NCBI GenBank assembly: GCA_016930085.1
Contig: JAFGHO010000093.1
Span: forward strand, 58,606 to 122,605
DNA length: 64,000 bases
DNA from: Spirochaetales bacterium
Lineage (GTDB): Bacteria > Spirochaetota > Spirochaetia > SZUA-6 > JAFGRV01
Direction: 5' to 3'
Shown: in pieces, positions 43,584-53,998 of the stretch
How the letters are laid out: every line of letters begins with the position of its first letter
How positions within the stretch are numbered: position 1 is the stretch's first letter
Made by a program: the position numbers and the translations under genes
Notes under the pieces: generated by a model
Told to the model about the DNA's origin: nothing
The model's database searches: none
Seen by the model: the letters and a program-made list of their open reading frames with translations, nothing else

Positions 43584-45920
43584 CTAGGTCGTCCAGGTAT
43601 ATCCCTTCTCCCTGAACAACCGTATACAGGCATCGACGACGTCCGGATCGTAGAGAATTCCTTTGAACCGGTCTATCTCATCGAGGGCGGCGTCAATCCC
43701 CAGGGCTTCCCGATACGGCCGGTGGGACGACATGGCTTCGACCACATCCGCGACAGTCATTATCCGCGCTTCTATGGAGATTTCATCGCCCTTCAGTCCC
43801 CTCGGATATCCCGAACCGTCGAGTTTTTCATGATGTTCGTACACGATATCCGCGATCGGCCATGGAAAATCGATTGTCTTCAATATATCGTAACCGACCT
43901 GCGGATGCTTCTTGATCATCATGAACTCGATATCATCGAGTTTTCCCGGCCGGTTAAGCACTTCCGATGGAACATATATTTTCCCCAGGTCGTGGACAAG
44001 ACCCGCCATTCGTATCGATTCCACTTTGTTTGAATCGAGTTTCAATTCCTGGGCAATCGTTCTGGCAAGATCGGAAACCTTGTGTAAATGGCCGAATGTG
44101 TAAGGATCCCTCACTTCAACGGTTTGGGCCATGGTCTGGATGAATCCGCTCATGGCTTTTCGTAATTTTATGAGATGCTCGCTCAGGTTGTTTTTCTGAT
44201 TCTCGACCTCATTAACGAGCAATGATGTCTGCAAAGCACTGCTGATATTGTCACTCAGAAATCCGTAAATCTGCGCCATCTCTATATTGAGTTCATAAAC
44301 GATAAACCCGATTTCATTGAGGACTTCGACAATCACGGCAAACCTTTTACCCCAGAACGGCATGGTTTCGGGCACGAGCTTTTTGGCCGGAAACGGTTTC
44401 TCTTTCTCGACCGTTAACACAGGGCCTTTTTCATCATATGCAAGAAGAAGACGGGCTTCGCCTTCTATAAGGTTTTGCCGGTCGGAAAAAAAAGAAAGAT
44501 AACACTCACTGATACCGAGTTCGGGTAATCTTTTTTTAAGCTCTTCAATCTGCTTTTCCTTTTCCAGCATCATATGCAAATCCTCACGAAGCGAGTTGAA
44601 TCGCTGGTTTTCAACAAGCAATCCGCTGTGCCGGTATTTTTCCTCCTGAAGCATTCTTTCAGAGACCAGGACATACGCCCTGTAGCCCAATTCCTCCGTA
44701 CATAAAAGCGATTCATGGTGGTTGAGTACCTTAAGCAGCTTGTCTTTAAGTCCGTCGACAAGCTGCTGCAATACGAAAATGTCGCCCCCGAGAATCTGTA
44801 TGTTTTTGATCATTAAATCGAACTTTCGCATAAACCCGTCGATGTCACAGGATTTTATGCTTTCCAGAAAATCCAGACAAATGTCTTTCAGAAGTCCTTT
44901 TTCGTCGATCGAGAACCGTCGTTTAAACAGTCCTTCGGTCTTTTCGATGACTGCATCGATAATTTCCCGCTTTCGCTCGATCGTTTTATTGCCTTTTTCC
45001 TTTCCCTCTTTTCCCTTTTGCGAATATGCGGGAAACGAAGCGGTGACACAGCCGCACGATTCCCGCACGATCAGCGAGGACGGAACAACCATTCTGCCCG
45101 AAAGCTCTCCGCCTTTCATATGTCCGATCAATAATTCGACAGCGGTCCATCCCTGTTCATAGAGCGGCTGCTTTACCGTGGTAAGCGGGGGGCTGCAATA
45201 TCTGGACAGATTGAGATTATCGAAACCCGTCACCGCCATCTCATCCGGGACCCGTATTCCCCGTGCCGTCAGTGCATCCAGAACACCGAAAGCCATATTA
45301 TCGTTTGCCGCAACAATAACGTCGAACTTGTGATTCGTATCGTTGAATAGATAATCCACCGCCCTGATTCCGGAAGAGGAGGTGAAATCACCGTTCACGA
45401 TCATCGATTCCTGAAGCCGTATACCCTTTTCCTTCAGTAGATTGCGAAAACATTCAAAACGTTCGTTCGCATCCGGGATATGCTCCGCTCCCTTGATAAA
45501 CGCGAAGTGTTTGTAATGATGAACGTCGACAAGGTGATTCACCAGGTCCCTCATGCCGCTTTCATTATCGACACTGAGAGAAGGCAGGGAATCCAGCACA
45601 TGTGAAATCGTTATAAGGGGTATGGGGCGGAACCGTTCGCAAAATCTCCCTATGGTTCCGTTGTCGACATAACGGGAAATGGGAGCGGCAAGGATAATAA
45701 GGCCGTCGAGTATATCGCTGTATGCCAGGTCGTACAGGATATTCCGTATTTCCTCATATTTGCGGCTGGAATGGATACTTCCTCCGTGATAACAGATGAG
45801 ATTGACGTCGTTTCTCAAGGCACAATCCGCAACACCGCGCAGGATCGTATTCTGATATGGGCTGACAACCCAATCGACGAGTATCCTTATTGTCAACCTA
45901 TTCTTGTCGTTTTTCGCCAT
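43584..45920 (-). CDS. LacI-type sensor fused to HD-GYP phosphodiesterase
   Basis: A 778-residue protein. Residues 10-290 form a LacI/GalR-type sugar-binding domain (VAANDNMAFGVLDAL, GFDNLNLSRYCSPPLTTV) without a DNA-binding headpiece or a signal peptide. A helical, coiled-coil region follows to about 600. The C-terminal HD-GYP domain has the metal residues His-Asp in GLVHDLGK (about 643) and HHEKLDGSGYPRGL (GYP about 704), so it should degrade c-di-GMP. A sugar or other small ligand in the cytoplasm may thus control c-di-GMP levels. It is divergent from the diguanylate cyclase gene. The ribosome site before the ATG is weak. Confidence 0.9.
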   Translation of the reverse strand: MAKNDKNRLTIRILVDWVVSPYQNTILRGVADCALRNDVNLICYHGGSIHSSRKYEEIRNILYDLAYSDILDGLIILAAPISRYVDNGTIGRFCERFRPIPLITISHVLDSLPSLSVDNESGMRDLVNHLVDVHHYKHFAFIKGAEHIPDANERFECFRNLLKEKGIRLQESMIVNGDFTSSSGIRAVDYLFNDTNHKFDVIVAANDNMAFGVLDALTARGIRVPDEMAVTGFDNLNLSRYCSPPLTTVKQPLYEQGWTAVELLIGHMKGGELSGRMVVPSSLIVRESCGCVTASFPAYSQKGKEGKEKGNKTIERKREIIDAVIEKTEGLFKRRFSIDEKGLLKDICLDFLESIKSCDIDGFMRKFDLMIKNIQILGGDIFVLQQLVDGLKDKLLKVLNHHESLLCTEELGYRAYVLVSERMLQEEKYRHSGLLVENQRFNSLREDLHMMLEKEKQIEELKKRLPELGISECYLSFFSDRQNLIEGEARLLLAYDEKGPVLTVEKEKPFPAKKLVPETMPFWGKRFAVIVEVLNEIGFIVYELNIEMAQIYGFLSDNISSALQTSLLVNEVENQKNNLSEHLIKLRKAMSGFIQTMAQTVEVRDPYTFGHLHKVSDLARTIAQELKLDSNKVESIRMAGLVHDLGKIYVPSEVLNRPGKLDDIEFMMIKKHPQVGYDILKTIDFPWPIADIVYEHHEKLDGSGYPRGLKGDEISIEARIMTVADVVEAMSSHRPYREALGIDAALDEIDRFKGILYDPDVVDACIRLFREKGYTWTT

Positions 45921-46100
45921 ATTTCATTCATTTATAGACGTTAAAGCGAACAATAACCGTTCTCTCAGGACGTTTCATGTTACCTTTTCCGATCGGGATA
46001 TCTCACGATCGAACGACAACCAAAAAAACGGCTGTATACTTTAACTATAATTGATATAAAAGATGTTTTACAAACATTTTTTTTTTGATATAAGTAAGTT

Positions 46101-46955
46101 ATGACCATGCGACAGTATAATAAACTCGTCCGCTATTTCCTCGAGAAAAAAGAAGATCATATTTCACGGCAGGAAAAAAAGGAATTCGAGGAGTTTATCA
46201 AGATCAATGAGGGGATGATCTATTCAAAAATTTTCTTCGAGTATTCCCAGTTGGAGATCGACAACAAACGGGCAAAAGACTTTCTGGAAAATGTCGTAAA
46301 GAACAAGATGAGGCTCGAAGCCGCGATGAATACGTCATTTGACTTCAGAGTTTCATTCCTCGATTATCTTATCAGAAACATCAATTCCATCACCCAGGCT
46401 TCCGAACCGCGGATCATCGAGGACAAGATATTTCGAAACCTCAATCAATTAATCGTAAAAGACGAATTAACGGGACTTTTTAATTTCAGACATTATGAAA
46501 ACGAACTCGAAAAGGAGTTTTCCAGAGCCAGGCGATACGATCACCCGTTCAGTCTCGTTATCATGGATATCGACGATTTTAAAATATACAACGACAAGTT
46601 CGGTCATATCGAAGGGAATCACGTACTGCAGAAAATTTCACAAATCATCCTGGAATCAGTGCGGATTACGGATATCCCCTGCCGTTACGGCGGCGAAGAG
46701 TTTGCCATCATTCTTCCGCAGACAGGAAGCGAAGGCGCCTATTTTCGTTCTGAAAAAATAAGGGAAACCGTCGAACAGCAGAAGTTCAGGCAGAAATTGA
46801 CAATAAGCGGCGGTATTGCGGTTTTTCCCGATGATACGGATAGATCAGACCGTACCCTTTTCGAATATGCGGACAAGGCACTCTACTATTCAAAGGAAAA
46901 GGGGAAAAACAGGGTAACCAGATTTTCTGCGGAATTTTTATCGAAAATCCTCTGA
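46101..46955 (+). CDS. diguanylate cyclase (GGDEF)
   Basis: A 284-residue soluble enzyme making c-di-GMP. Residues 1-110 are helical and charged (ITQASEPRIIEDKIF) and probably regulatory. The GGDEF domain follows: KDELTGLFNFRHYENELE, MDIDDFK, and GGEEF at about 198-202. RITD five residues before it is an intact inhibitory site (RxxD), so product feedback is expected. The divergent neighbour is an HD-GYP phosphodiesterase, giving an opposed enzyme pair. No strong ribosome site is seen; a second ATG at 46107 is possible. Confidence 0.92.
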   Translation: MTMRQYNKLVRYFLEKKEDHISRQEKKEFEEFIKINEGMIYSKIFFEYSQLEIDNKRAKDFLENVVKNKMRLEAAMNTSFDFRVSFLDYLIRNINSITQASEPRIIEDKIFRNLNQLIVKDELTGLFNFRHYENELEKEFSRARRYDHPFSLVIMDIDDFKIYNDKFGHIEGNHVLQKISQIILESVRITDIPCRYGGEEFAIILPQTGSEGAYFRSEKIRETVEQQKFRQKLTISGGIAVFPDDTDRSDRTLFEYADKALYYSKEKGKNRVTRFSAEFLSKIL

Positions 46956-47090
46956 GTATGCCGGCTTTTCCTTATCAGCAAGATTGTACCCGGGAACTGT
47001 TCGGCACCTTCAACCAAGTATCGATACCGGATACGGATATAGCGACCGTAGCATTGCGAAAGCAACCTTTTCCAGGCCGAACAGGGCAGG

Positions 47091-47807
47091 TCAATCTTCC
47101 AGCATCTTTTTAGGATCCGCCATAAACTCCTTGTAAACCCTGAAATGATCCGTTTCTTCATATGCGATCTGTTTTACGGGAATGCGGTCGAAACTGTAAA
47201 TTGTGGCGCCTTTGCACGCTAAAAGGATGGGGGAGTGAGTTGCGATGATAAATTGAGCGTGCCCGTGGTCGGTCATTTTACAGAGAATATCAAGAAGCGA
47301 GAGTTGGGATCTCGGTGAAAGGGCCGTTTCCGGTTCATCGAGCAGATATAACCCCTTCACCGTGTATCGCGACCGGAAAAATGCCATAAACGATTGCCCG
47401 TGAGATTTGGTGAGAAGTGATTCCCCGCCGAAATAATCAAGGACGCCCGGATCGGAGGAAGCCCATTCATCCAGAATACGGGCGAAATTGTTGAAAATGC
47501 TCGACGCAAAAAAGGAACCGGGGACCGGCCCGTCCGACCATTCATGCTCCACATAACGGTAAAGCATCTGTTCATAGGGATTGTTCGTACACCGCGCCCT
47601 TTCAACGCCCCGCCAAATATAGATTCCGCAACGGTAGGTGATCGCCTCCAGAAGCGTCGACTTCCCGGTACCGTTTTCCCCGACAAAAAACGTCACCGGT
47701 GTCGTGAAATCGATTGACCCCGTTTTATTGAGAATCTCGAGATTGAAAGGAAAATGCCGGTGCGTCGGATATTGTCCGGCATTGAGGGTAATCTTTTTCA
47801 GATGCAT
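47091..47807 (-). CDS. AAA-family (ABC-type) ATPase
   Basis: A 238-residue soluble ATPase resembling the SMC/RecF-like AAA_21 group. Walker A is GENGTGKST at 43-51. The signature region follows (PRSQLSLLDIL), then Walker B LLDEPETALS and a switch His in IIATHSPIL. There are no membrane or DNA-binding segments. Such stand-alone ATPases sometimes pair with nucleases in defence modules, but no partner lies next to it. It starts after GGGGAAA. Function unknown. Confidence 0.85.
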   Translation of the reverse strand: MHLKKITLNAGQYPTHRHFPFNLEILNKTGSIDFTTPVTFFVGENGTGKSTLLEAITYRCGIYIWRGVERARCTNNPYEQMLYRYVEHEWSDGPVPGSFFASSIFNNFARILDEWASSDPGVLDYFGGESLLTKSHGQSFMAFFRSRYTVKGLYLLDEPETALSPRSQLSLLDILCKMTDHGHAQFIIATHSPILLACKGATIYSFDRIPVKQIAYEETDHFRVYKEFMADPKKMLED

Positions 47808-47964
47808 ATCAGTGTTTCCCCGCGGGCTTTACGGCCATTGGTATCGTCATCGGTTTCAATATACCAGTATGGCGGTACAAAGTAAATCAATCTGCATGAA
47901 AAAATTACAATTTGACTCTCTTTGAATCTTTTTGTATATTCATCCATAAAGAGTAACGGAATTT

Positions 47965-49218
47965 ATGAACATTACGGTAGAAAAAGCAAAACTCGCAGGT
48001 GAACTGATCATTCCCGCTTCAAAATCCCATACCATTCGGGCGCTTGTCATCGCAACTATGGCAGATGGAACTTCCGTTATTCAGTCCCCTCTTGATTCGG
48101 GAGACACGCGGGCGTGCGTCGAGGCATGCAGGCTTTTTGGTGCCGGCATCGACCTTCGTGAGACCGAATGGATCGTCCGCGGCAGGGGCCGCGCCCTTGC
48201 GACACCGGATAATGTCGTCGATGTGAGGAATTCGGGAACCACCCTGTACATCGCGCTCGGGATGGCCGCGCTCTGTGACGGATGGACGATATTTACCGGA
48301 GACGGTCAAATACGATCGAGGCCGGCAACCCCGTTGCTTGCCTCACTCGGGGATTGCGGCGCGATGGCCTTCTCCACACGCGGTAACGGCTGCGCCCCGA
48401 TCGCCGTCAAAGGGGTCCTCAACGGAGGAAAAACCTCGATCCAATGCCCGACATCCCAATATCTGACCAGTCTTCTCATCAACTGTCCGCTTGCGGAGGG
48501 AGATACGGAGATCGATGTCACGCAACTGAATGAAGTACCGTATGTGACAATGACCATGAACTGGCTCAAGGAACAGGGTATCGTCTTTTCTCATGAAAAC
48601 TATAAAAAGGTCTTTATAAAGGGAGGACAGCACTATAAGCCTTTTAAAAAAATTATCCCCGCCGATTTCTCGTCCGCCACTTTTTTCCTCTGTGCCGCGG
48701 CAATCACCGGTTCGAAGCTGACGCTTTTAGGGCTGGACATGGATGATTCCCAGGGAGACAAGCAGGTCGTGGAAATACTACAACAGATGGGTTGCCGGGT
48801 CAGCCGTCATGAAAAAAGCCTTGTTATCGAAGGGGGGGCGCTTAAAGGCGGAGAGTTTGATTTAAACAGTATTCCGGATTCATTGCCGGCCCTTTCGGTG
48901 ACCGCGTGCTTCGCCGAAGGGACGACGCGGCTTTATAATGTAGAACAGGCCCGGCTCAAGGAAACGGACAGGATAAGCGTCATGTACGGAGAATTGAAAA
49001 AAATGGGCGCTTCCGTCGAAGAACGTCCGGACGGACTCATTATACAAAAAAGCCCATTAAAGGGAGCATCCGTTTGCGGCCATTCGGACCACCGTATCGT
49101 CATGGCATTGACAATTGCAGGATTGGGCGCGGAAGGTAAAACGACAGTCGATACCACGGAATCGGTCGGGATTACCTTCCCTGATTTTTTTACGTTGTTA
49201 AAGAAGGTTACTTTGTAA
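47965..49218 (+). CDS. aroA: 5-enolpyruvylshikimate-3-phosphate synthase
   Basis: Sixth step of the shikimate pathway, condensing shikimate 3-phosphate with phosphoenolpyruvate. At 417 residues it has the family length. SKSHTIRALVIATMADG (phosphate-binding Lys and Ser/Thr), RNSGTTLYIALGMAAL and GDGQIRSRPATPLLASL are the N-terminal signatures; ARLKETDRI and DHRIVMALTIAGL the C-terminal ones. The ribosome site is weak. The nitroreductase gene begins 10 bases downstream and is probably in the same transcript. No other aro gene is nearby. Confidence 0.95.
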   Translation: MNITVEKAKLAGELIIPASKSHTIRALVIATMADGTSVIQSPLDSGDTRACVEACRLFGAGIDLRETEWIVRGRGRALATPDNVVDVRNSGTTLYIALGMAALCDGWTIFTGDGQIRSRPATPLLASLGDCGAMAFSTRGNGCAPIAVKGVLNGGKTSIQCPTSQYLTSLLINCPLAEGDTEIDVTQLNEVPYVTMTMNWLKEQGIVFSHENYKKVFIKGGQHYKPFKKIIPADFSSATFFLCAAAITGSKLTLLGLDMDDSQGDKQVVEILQQMGCRVSRHEKSLVIEGGALKGGEFDLNSIPDSLPALSVTACFAEGTTRLYNVEQARLKETDRISVMYGELKKMGASVEERPDGLIIQKSPLKGASVCGHSDHRIVMALTIAGLGAEGKTTVDTTESVGITFPDFFTLLKKVTL

Positions 49219-49228
49219 AGGGGCAACT

Positions 49229-49759
49229 ATGGATATCAGAAGTCTTTTGGAACTCATGCGAGAAAGAAAAAGTACACGAAATTTCGAGGCGGATCGGCAT
49301 ATTCCTCATGTGAAGGAACAGCTTATCCTCGAAGCGGCAAGACTCGCTCCGAGTGCGGGAAACAATCAGACATGGCACTTTTTTATCGTCAAAGACCTGC
49401 AAAAAAAGCAGAAAATCGCCGAAGCGGCATTCGGACAGCACTTTATCGTTCAGGCGCCACTTGTCGTTATTGCAGCTATTAATAAAAAACGCGCGACAAA
49501 CGGATACGGCAAGCGGGGGATCGAACTCTACGCCATTCAGGATACGGCCGCCGCGATCGAACATATGCTTCTCGCCGCGAGGGCGCAGGGAATCGGAAGC
49601 TGCTGGATCGGCGCTTTTTCGGAAGACGCCCTCTACGAGGCGGTCGGTATCGAGCGGGAACACTACCGGCCCGTTGCCATCATCCCATTCGGCTATTCGC
49701 TGGATGATCCCCCGAACCGGGGAAGACATCCCCTGAAACAGATCGTCACCGAACTGTAA
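49229..49759 (+). CDS. nitroreductase-family FMN oxidoreductase
   Basis: A 176-residue flavoprotein of the nitroreductase family. The FMN-binding RKSTRNFEADRHI is at the N-terminus, followed by ARLAPSAGNNQTWHFFIV and, near the C-terminus, ARAQGIGSCWIGAF, all family marks. It reduces nitro compounds or other acceptors using NAD(P)H; the physiological substrate is unknown. AAAGGGG lies before the ATG, 10 bases from the aroA stop, so co-translation is probable. Confidence 0.92.
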   Translation: MDIRSLLELMRERKSTRNFEADRHIPHVKEQLILEAARLAPSAGNNQTWHFFIVKDLQKKQKIAEAAFGQHFIVQAPLVVIAAINKKRATNGYGKRGIELYAIQDTAAAIEHMLLAARAQGIGSCWIGAFSEDALYEAVGIEREHYRPVAIIPFGYSLDDPPNRGRHPLKQIVTEL

Positions 49760-50017
49760 GCGATTTTTAAATATCGACGCGATACAACCGGACGCCTCCT
49801 TTTTTTAAAAACACGCCCGATACGTCTATTTTAAGAAATCATCCCTTCCCGTAATCCGCAGAACCTCATATAACGCCTCCATGAAGGTTTTCCGCTCATC
49901 GATTCGAAAAAAAAAACGTTGCTTATTGAATTATTACGGATAACGATTATAGTTTAAGGAGAAGACCTATTTTCATTTGATTAAGCCGGCTTTACAGCAG
50001 GAGCGGGAGTAACGTCT

Positions 50018-52069
50018 ATGAAAGAAAATTATATATCCAGAAACAAGGTGAGACTGCAATGTCTTGCGGTTGGTATTACCGTAACGCTGATTTTTGCCGT
50101 ATTCAAAACACGGCTCGGCGAATTCCTTATCGGCCTGCCAAAAGACGTTGATACAAGTTACCAGTTTATCGGCACAATCTTCATGATCTCTTTTGCAATA
50201 ATCGGATTTGTCCTGTTTTACTCCATTCTGAAACCCTTCCAGGACTTCTACAACCTGGCCGCTAAAGGCGAACCGGTTGAGCCCGAACTTTTCAAAAAGG
50301 CAAAACGTATATCCCGACGGGTCACCATCGGGCTTTTTACAATCAACATTGCCTGCTATACGACAAGCGTCATCCTCCTCCTCTTTGTCCTCTATTTGCC
50401 GCTCGCCGGTACGGATTTCGGCATGCGGTGTTTTTTCTTCAATGTGATCACCAATATCATCACGGCGATCACCGGCGCCTTTGTCGAGATCGCGATCGTC
50501 GAAGTCATCCTCAACAAACCCAAAAAACTCCTCGAAATCTATTCGATCACGAATGAAAGGGATCTCGGGCTGAAAGCGCGGCTTCTTCTCTTTACCGCGA
50601 GTATCATCATCTATATCTTTTCTTTTGTCGCGCTCCCCGCGTTCAACAAGATCAACGAGGAAACCACGTTTAAACGAGAGGTTGCCGCGCTGTTTGAAAG
50701 CAACGCCTCAAAGCAGGAAATCTTTGAAAAAATCGGGCCGGATTTACGTACCGATAAAACCACGGATTTTACCACGATTTCCCTTATCACCGGTATCGGG
50801 TTGTTCATTATCGTGCTGGGCTCCTCATGGATCATGTTCGGCGAGTTCGATTCACGGATCAACGAGATCAACGACCGGCTCCGGGAACTTTCCGCCGGGG
50901 AAAGCGACCTTGGTTCGCGCCTCCATATCCTCAGGTACGACGAAATCGGGAGAACGACCGGCCATATCAACAGGCTGATCGAAGTACTCTCCGAACTCTT
51001 CAATCGCATCAGGGACGCGATTTTCCGGGTACGGGGTTCGACGGAAGATCTCAATATCTCACTCGGTGAGGCGGGAAATGTCGTGAGCGGAATGATCGGG
51101 GAGATCGACAATGTGCAGGGCGCCATTTCCAAACAGCTTTCGGTGACCCGGACGACGGACGATAAACTCACCGAAACCCTCTCGTCGATAAAGATGATCG
51201 GAAACAGGATAACGGAACAGATGGGATCGATGGAAGAAAATTCGGCGTCGATCGTGGAAATGACGGAGAGTATCACCTCCGTTTATCGTCTTACCGAGGA
51301 ATCGATGAAGATTACAAAGGAACTCGAAGAGGCATCGGAAGAGGGCAATGATTCGGTATCCGATACCATCGAGGCGATCAATGACGTGGCCAGATTTTCC
51401 GACAAGGTGAAAGACGCGATCGAGGTGATCGGGACGATCGCGGACCAGACGAATATTCTCGCCATGAACGCCGCCATTGAAGCCGCCCATGCCGGAGAGT
51501 TCGGCAAGGGATTCGCCGTTGTCGCGGATGAGGTGAGAAAACTTGCCGAACTTTCGGCGACGAGTGCGAATGAAATCCTCGACACGATCGAACAGATGAC
51601 CCGGATGATAACGACGGGTGTATCGCTTTCCCAGAAATCGGGGGGATCGCTTGTCGAGATCACGGAAGGAATGATGAAATCAACACAGCTTGTGACCGAG
51701 ATTTCGAGCGCCATGTCGCAGCAGTCCGCGGGAGCACACGACATCAACAGTTCATTTTCCCAACTGCTCAAGATAACGGAAGAGCTCGGTGAGTTCATCG
51801 AAAATCAATCGCGATTAAACGACGAGATTAAAAACAGGATGGCCGAACTCATGAATTACTCCCTGACCATGAAAGACGCGGTGGAGATCCTCATCCGGAG
51901 CAATATCACGGTAAAGGAGAAAGTGCGCGAGGTCACGGACATTTCGAAAAAAAACAATATGGTCGTGAATGAATTATACGAGCTTATCACCAGGTTCAAG
52001 CTGCGCGAATACGCCCCGGAAGAGACGAGAATCACCATCGCCGCCCAAATAGGGAATGAAAACAGGTAA
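50018..52069 (+). CDS. methyl-accepting chemotaxis protein with six membrane helices
   Basis: A 683-residue receptor. Instead of the usual two helices around a periplasmic sensor it has about six hydrophobic segments (near 13-30, 48-70, 103-127, 140-163, 187-208, 253-272). A HAMP region lies at about 273-345, and the signalling domain contains the near-invariant hairpin [20 protein letters not shown] and DEVRKLAE. Glu-rich methylation segments flank it. It probably senses membrane or redox state, or a ligand in a small loop (about 208-250). GGGAG precedes the ATG. No other che genes are nearby. Confidence 0.92.
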   Translation: MKENYISRNKVRLQCLAVGITVTLIFAVFKTRLGEFLIGLPKDVDTSYQFIGTIFMISFAIIGFVLFYSILKPFQDFYNLAAKGEPVEPELFKKAKRISRRVTIGLFTINIACYTTSVILLLFVLYLPLAGTDFGMRCFFFNVITNIITAITGAFVEIAIVEVILNKPKKLLEIYSITNERDLGLKARLLLFTASIIIYIFSFVALPAFNKINEETTFKREVAALFESNASKQEIFEKIGPDLRTDKTTDFTTISLITGIGLFIIVLGSSWIMFGEFDSRINEINDRLRELSAGESDLGSRLHILRYDEIGRTTGHINRLIEVLSELFNRIRDAIFRVRGSTEDLNISLGEAGNVVSGMIGEIDNVQGAISKQLSVTRTTDDKLTETLSSIKMIGNRITEQMGSMEENSASIVEMTESITSVYRLTEESMKITKELEEASEEGNDSVSDTIEAINDVARFSDKVKDAIEVIGTIADQTNILAMNAAIEAAHAGEFGKGFAVVADEVRKLAELSATSANEILDTIEQMTRMITTGVSLSQKSGGSLVEITEGMMKSTQLVTEISSAMSQQSAGAHDINSSFSQLLKITEELGEFIENQSRLNDEIKNRMAELMNYSLTMKDAVEILIRSNITVKEKVREVTDISKKNNMVVNELYELITRFKLREYAPEETRITIAAQIGNENR

Positions 52070-52135
52070 AAGACCGTCGATCCACGTCGCCCGCCATCAC
52101 TATCCCGTAGAACATCGAGAAACGAAAGAGGGCCT

Positions 52136-53998
52136 TTATCGGTAACTCAATCCGAATCCATACGGAAAAAGCGGGTCGGTCCCGGTATCTCCTTCATTAA
52201 TCGGAATCTGGTCCATGGATCGGGGCCAGGTATGGGAGAGCTTACCCGTGGGATTATAATCCCCGAAGATCACGTCAGCGACACCCTGCCCCTCGGTACC
52301 CGGGAGCCAGGCGGCGATGAAAGCGTCCCAGGATTCAAGGGACGGTGTAATGATCATCGGTCTGCCGGAAATCAATACAACGACAACGGGAATTCCGGCG
52401 CCTTTCGTGGCGCGAATGGCTTTGATGTCCGCATCGGCTATACCGAGATCGCTGCGGTCACCCTTGAACTCCGCGTACGGCTCCTCGCCAATCACGATGA
52501 TTCCCACATCGGCGCCCTCCGCGCCATTTCCGTTTTTTGAATAGGTCACCTTTGTTCCCGACGATACCGTATCCCTGACTGCCTGAAGAATCGTCGTCCC
52601 TTTCGTTATATTCCCCCCTCTTCCCTGCCACCCCATGGTCCAGCCCCCGCACTGAGCGCCGAGATCGTCCGCGTTCCGGCCCGCGACATGGATATGCCGG
52701 AGGTTCTTTTTCAACGGCAAAACTTCGCTCGAGTTTTTGAGAAGGACGAGCGATTGGCGGACACATTCCCGGGCAATCTCCCGGTGTGACGCCGAACCGA
52801 CGGACTCGAGGAGTTCCCTCTTTGTGAGGGGATGTTCGAAAAGTCCGAGTTCAAACTTTACCCTGAGAATACGTTCGACCGCGTCATCGATTCGTGACAG
52901 TTCGACCGCCCCTTTTTCGACTGAGTTTTTCAGCGTGGAAATAAACCGCCTGTAATCGTCGGGCACCATAATCATGTCGAGTCCCGCGTTAACCGCGGTA
53001 GTCACATTATCATAATACGAACCGGGAAGCTGTTCGATCGCCTTCCAGTCGGAGACGAGTATACCGGAAAAACCGATTTCCTCTTTCAGCACATCGGTGA
53101 GCAGGTATGTGTGGCCGTGCAGCTTCTCGCCGTTCCAGCTCGAAAAGGATACCATGATCGAACCGACACCCCCCTCCACCGCCTTTATGTAGCCGGGAAG
53201 ATGAATCTTTCTGAGGGCCGCCTCGTCACAAACCGTATCCCCCTGATCTTTTCCGTTCTCCGTCCCGCCGTCGCCGCAATAATGTTTCGCGCACGCGAGG
53301 ATGGTTTCGTGCCTGAGGAGGGAATCGCCCTGATAACCGGCCACCGCGGCGGCGCCCATGATTTCCGCGAGTTCGCTTGTTTCGCCGAATCCCTCATAGG
53401 TTCTTCCCCACCGTTCGTCCCGAGGGACGGCGATACAGGGAGAAAAGGTCCAGTCGATACCGGTGGCTGCCACTTCTTCCGCGGTAATCCGGGCGGCCTC
53501 TTCGACCAGTCCGGGATTCCTCATGCACCCCATCCCTATATTATGGGGAAATACTACCGCGCCCCATACCTTTGCGTTTCCGTGAATGGCATCGATGCCG
53601 TATATAATCGGAATATTGAGCCTCGATTCGAGCGCCATCTGCTGATACCTGTCATACATGTCCGCCCAGGCTTCGGGGTCGGTTGTTTTCGGCTGCGAAC
53701 CGCCCCCGCTCAAGAGCGAACCCAGACAATAACCGGCGATATCTTTCTCCGATACAAGATAATCCTTGTCGATCTGGGTCATCTGCCCGATTTTTTCTTC
53801 CAGGGTCATTCTGGAAAGAAGATCTTCGATACGTTCGGAAACCGGATTACCGGGATTTCTGTAGGGCGCATCGGGAGGGGGAACGGCACGTTCGATTGTC
53901 TGTTCTTTATACCCGGCACATGATGAAAAAAGGAAAAAACACAGGATAAAGGAAGTAAAAATGAAGCTAAGTACTTTTCGCATTACCGGCCGCCTCAT
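52136..53998 (-). CDS. GH3 beta-glucosidase lipoprotein
   Basis: A 620-residue exported hydrolase releasing glucose from beta-glucans. The signal ends at LFSSC (Cys about 27). The GH3 TIM barrel begins with SRMTLEEKIGQMTQ, includes KHYCGDGGTENGKDQGDT, and has its nucleophile Asp317 in GILVSDWKAIEQL. The C-terminal alpha/beta sandwich contains GGWTMGWQG and VVVLISGRPMI. The ATG at 53998 overlaps the stop of the TPR gene upstream as ATGA; a second ATG at 53983 has GAGGCGG before it and is equally possible. It forms an operon with that TPR protein and is functionally linked to the GH16 lipoprotein at 36197. Confidence 0.93.
   Translation of the reverse strand: MRRPVMRKVLSFIFTSFILCFFLFSSCAGYKEQTIERAVPPPDAPYRNPGNPVSERIEDLLSRMTLEEKIGQMTQIDKDYLVSEKDIAGYCLGSLLSGGGSQPKTTDPEAWADMYDRYQQMALESRLNIPIIYGIDAIHGNAKVWGAVVFPHNIGMGCMRNPGLVEEAARITAEEVAATGIDWTFSPCIAVPRDERWGRTYEGFGETSELAEIMGAAAVAGYQGDSLLRHETILACAKHYCGDGGTENGKDQGDTVCDEAALRKIHLPGYIKAVEGGVGSIMVSFSSWNGEKLHGHTYLLTDVLKEEIGFSGILVSDWKAIEQLPGSYYDNVTTAVNAGLDMIMVPDDYRRFISTLKNSVEKGAVELSRIDDAVERILRVKFELGLFEHPLTKRELLESVGSASHREIARECVRQSLVLLKNSSEVLPLKKNLRHIHVAGRNADDLGAQCGGWTMGWQGRGGNITKGTTILQAVRDTVSSGTKVTYSKNGNGAEGADVGIIVIGEEPYAEFKGDRSDLGIADADIKAIRATKGAGIPVVVVLISGRPMIITPSLESWDAFIAAWLPGTEGQGVADVIFGDYNPTGKLSHTWPRSMDQIPINEGDTGTDPLFPYGFGLSYR

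Noticed and set aside
19191..47840. CTTTACGGCCATTGG occurring near 19196 and near 47826
   Set aside because: Only 15 matching bases in two gaps with no wider similarity; could be chance.
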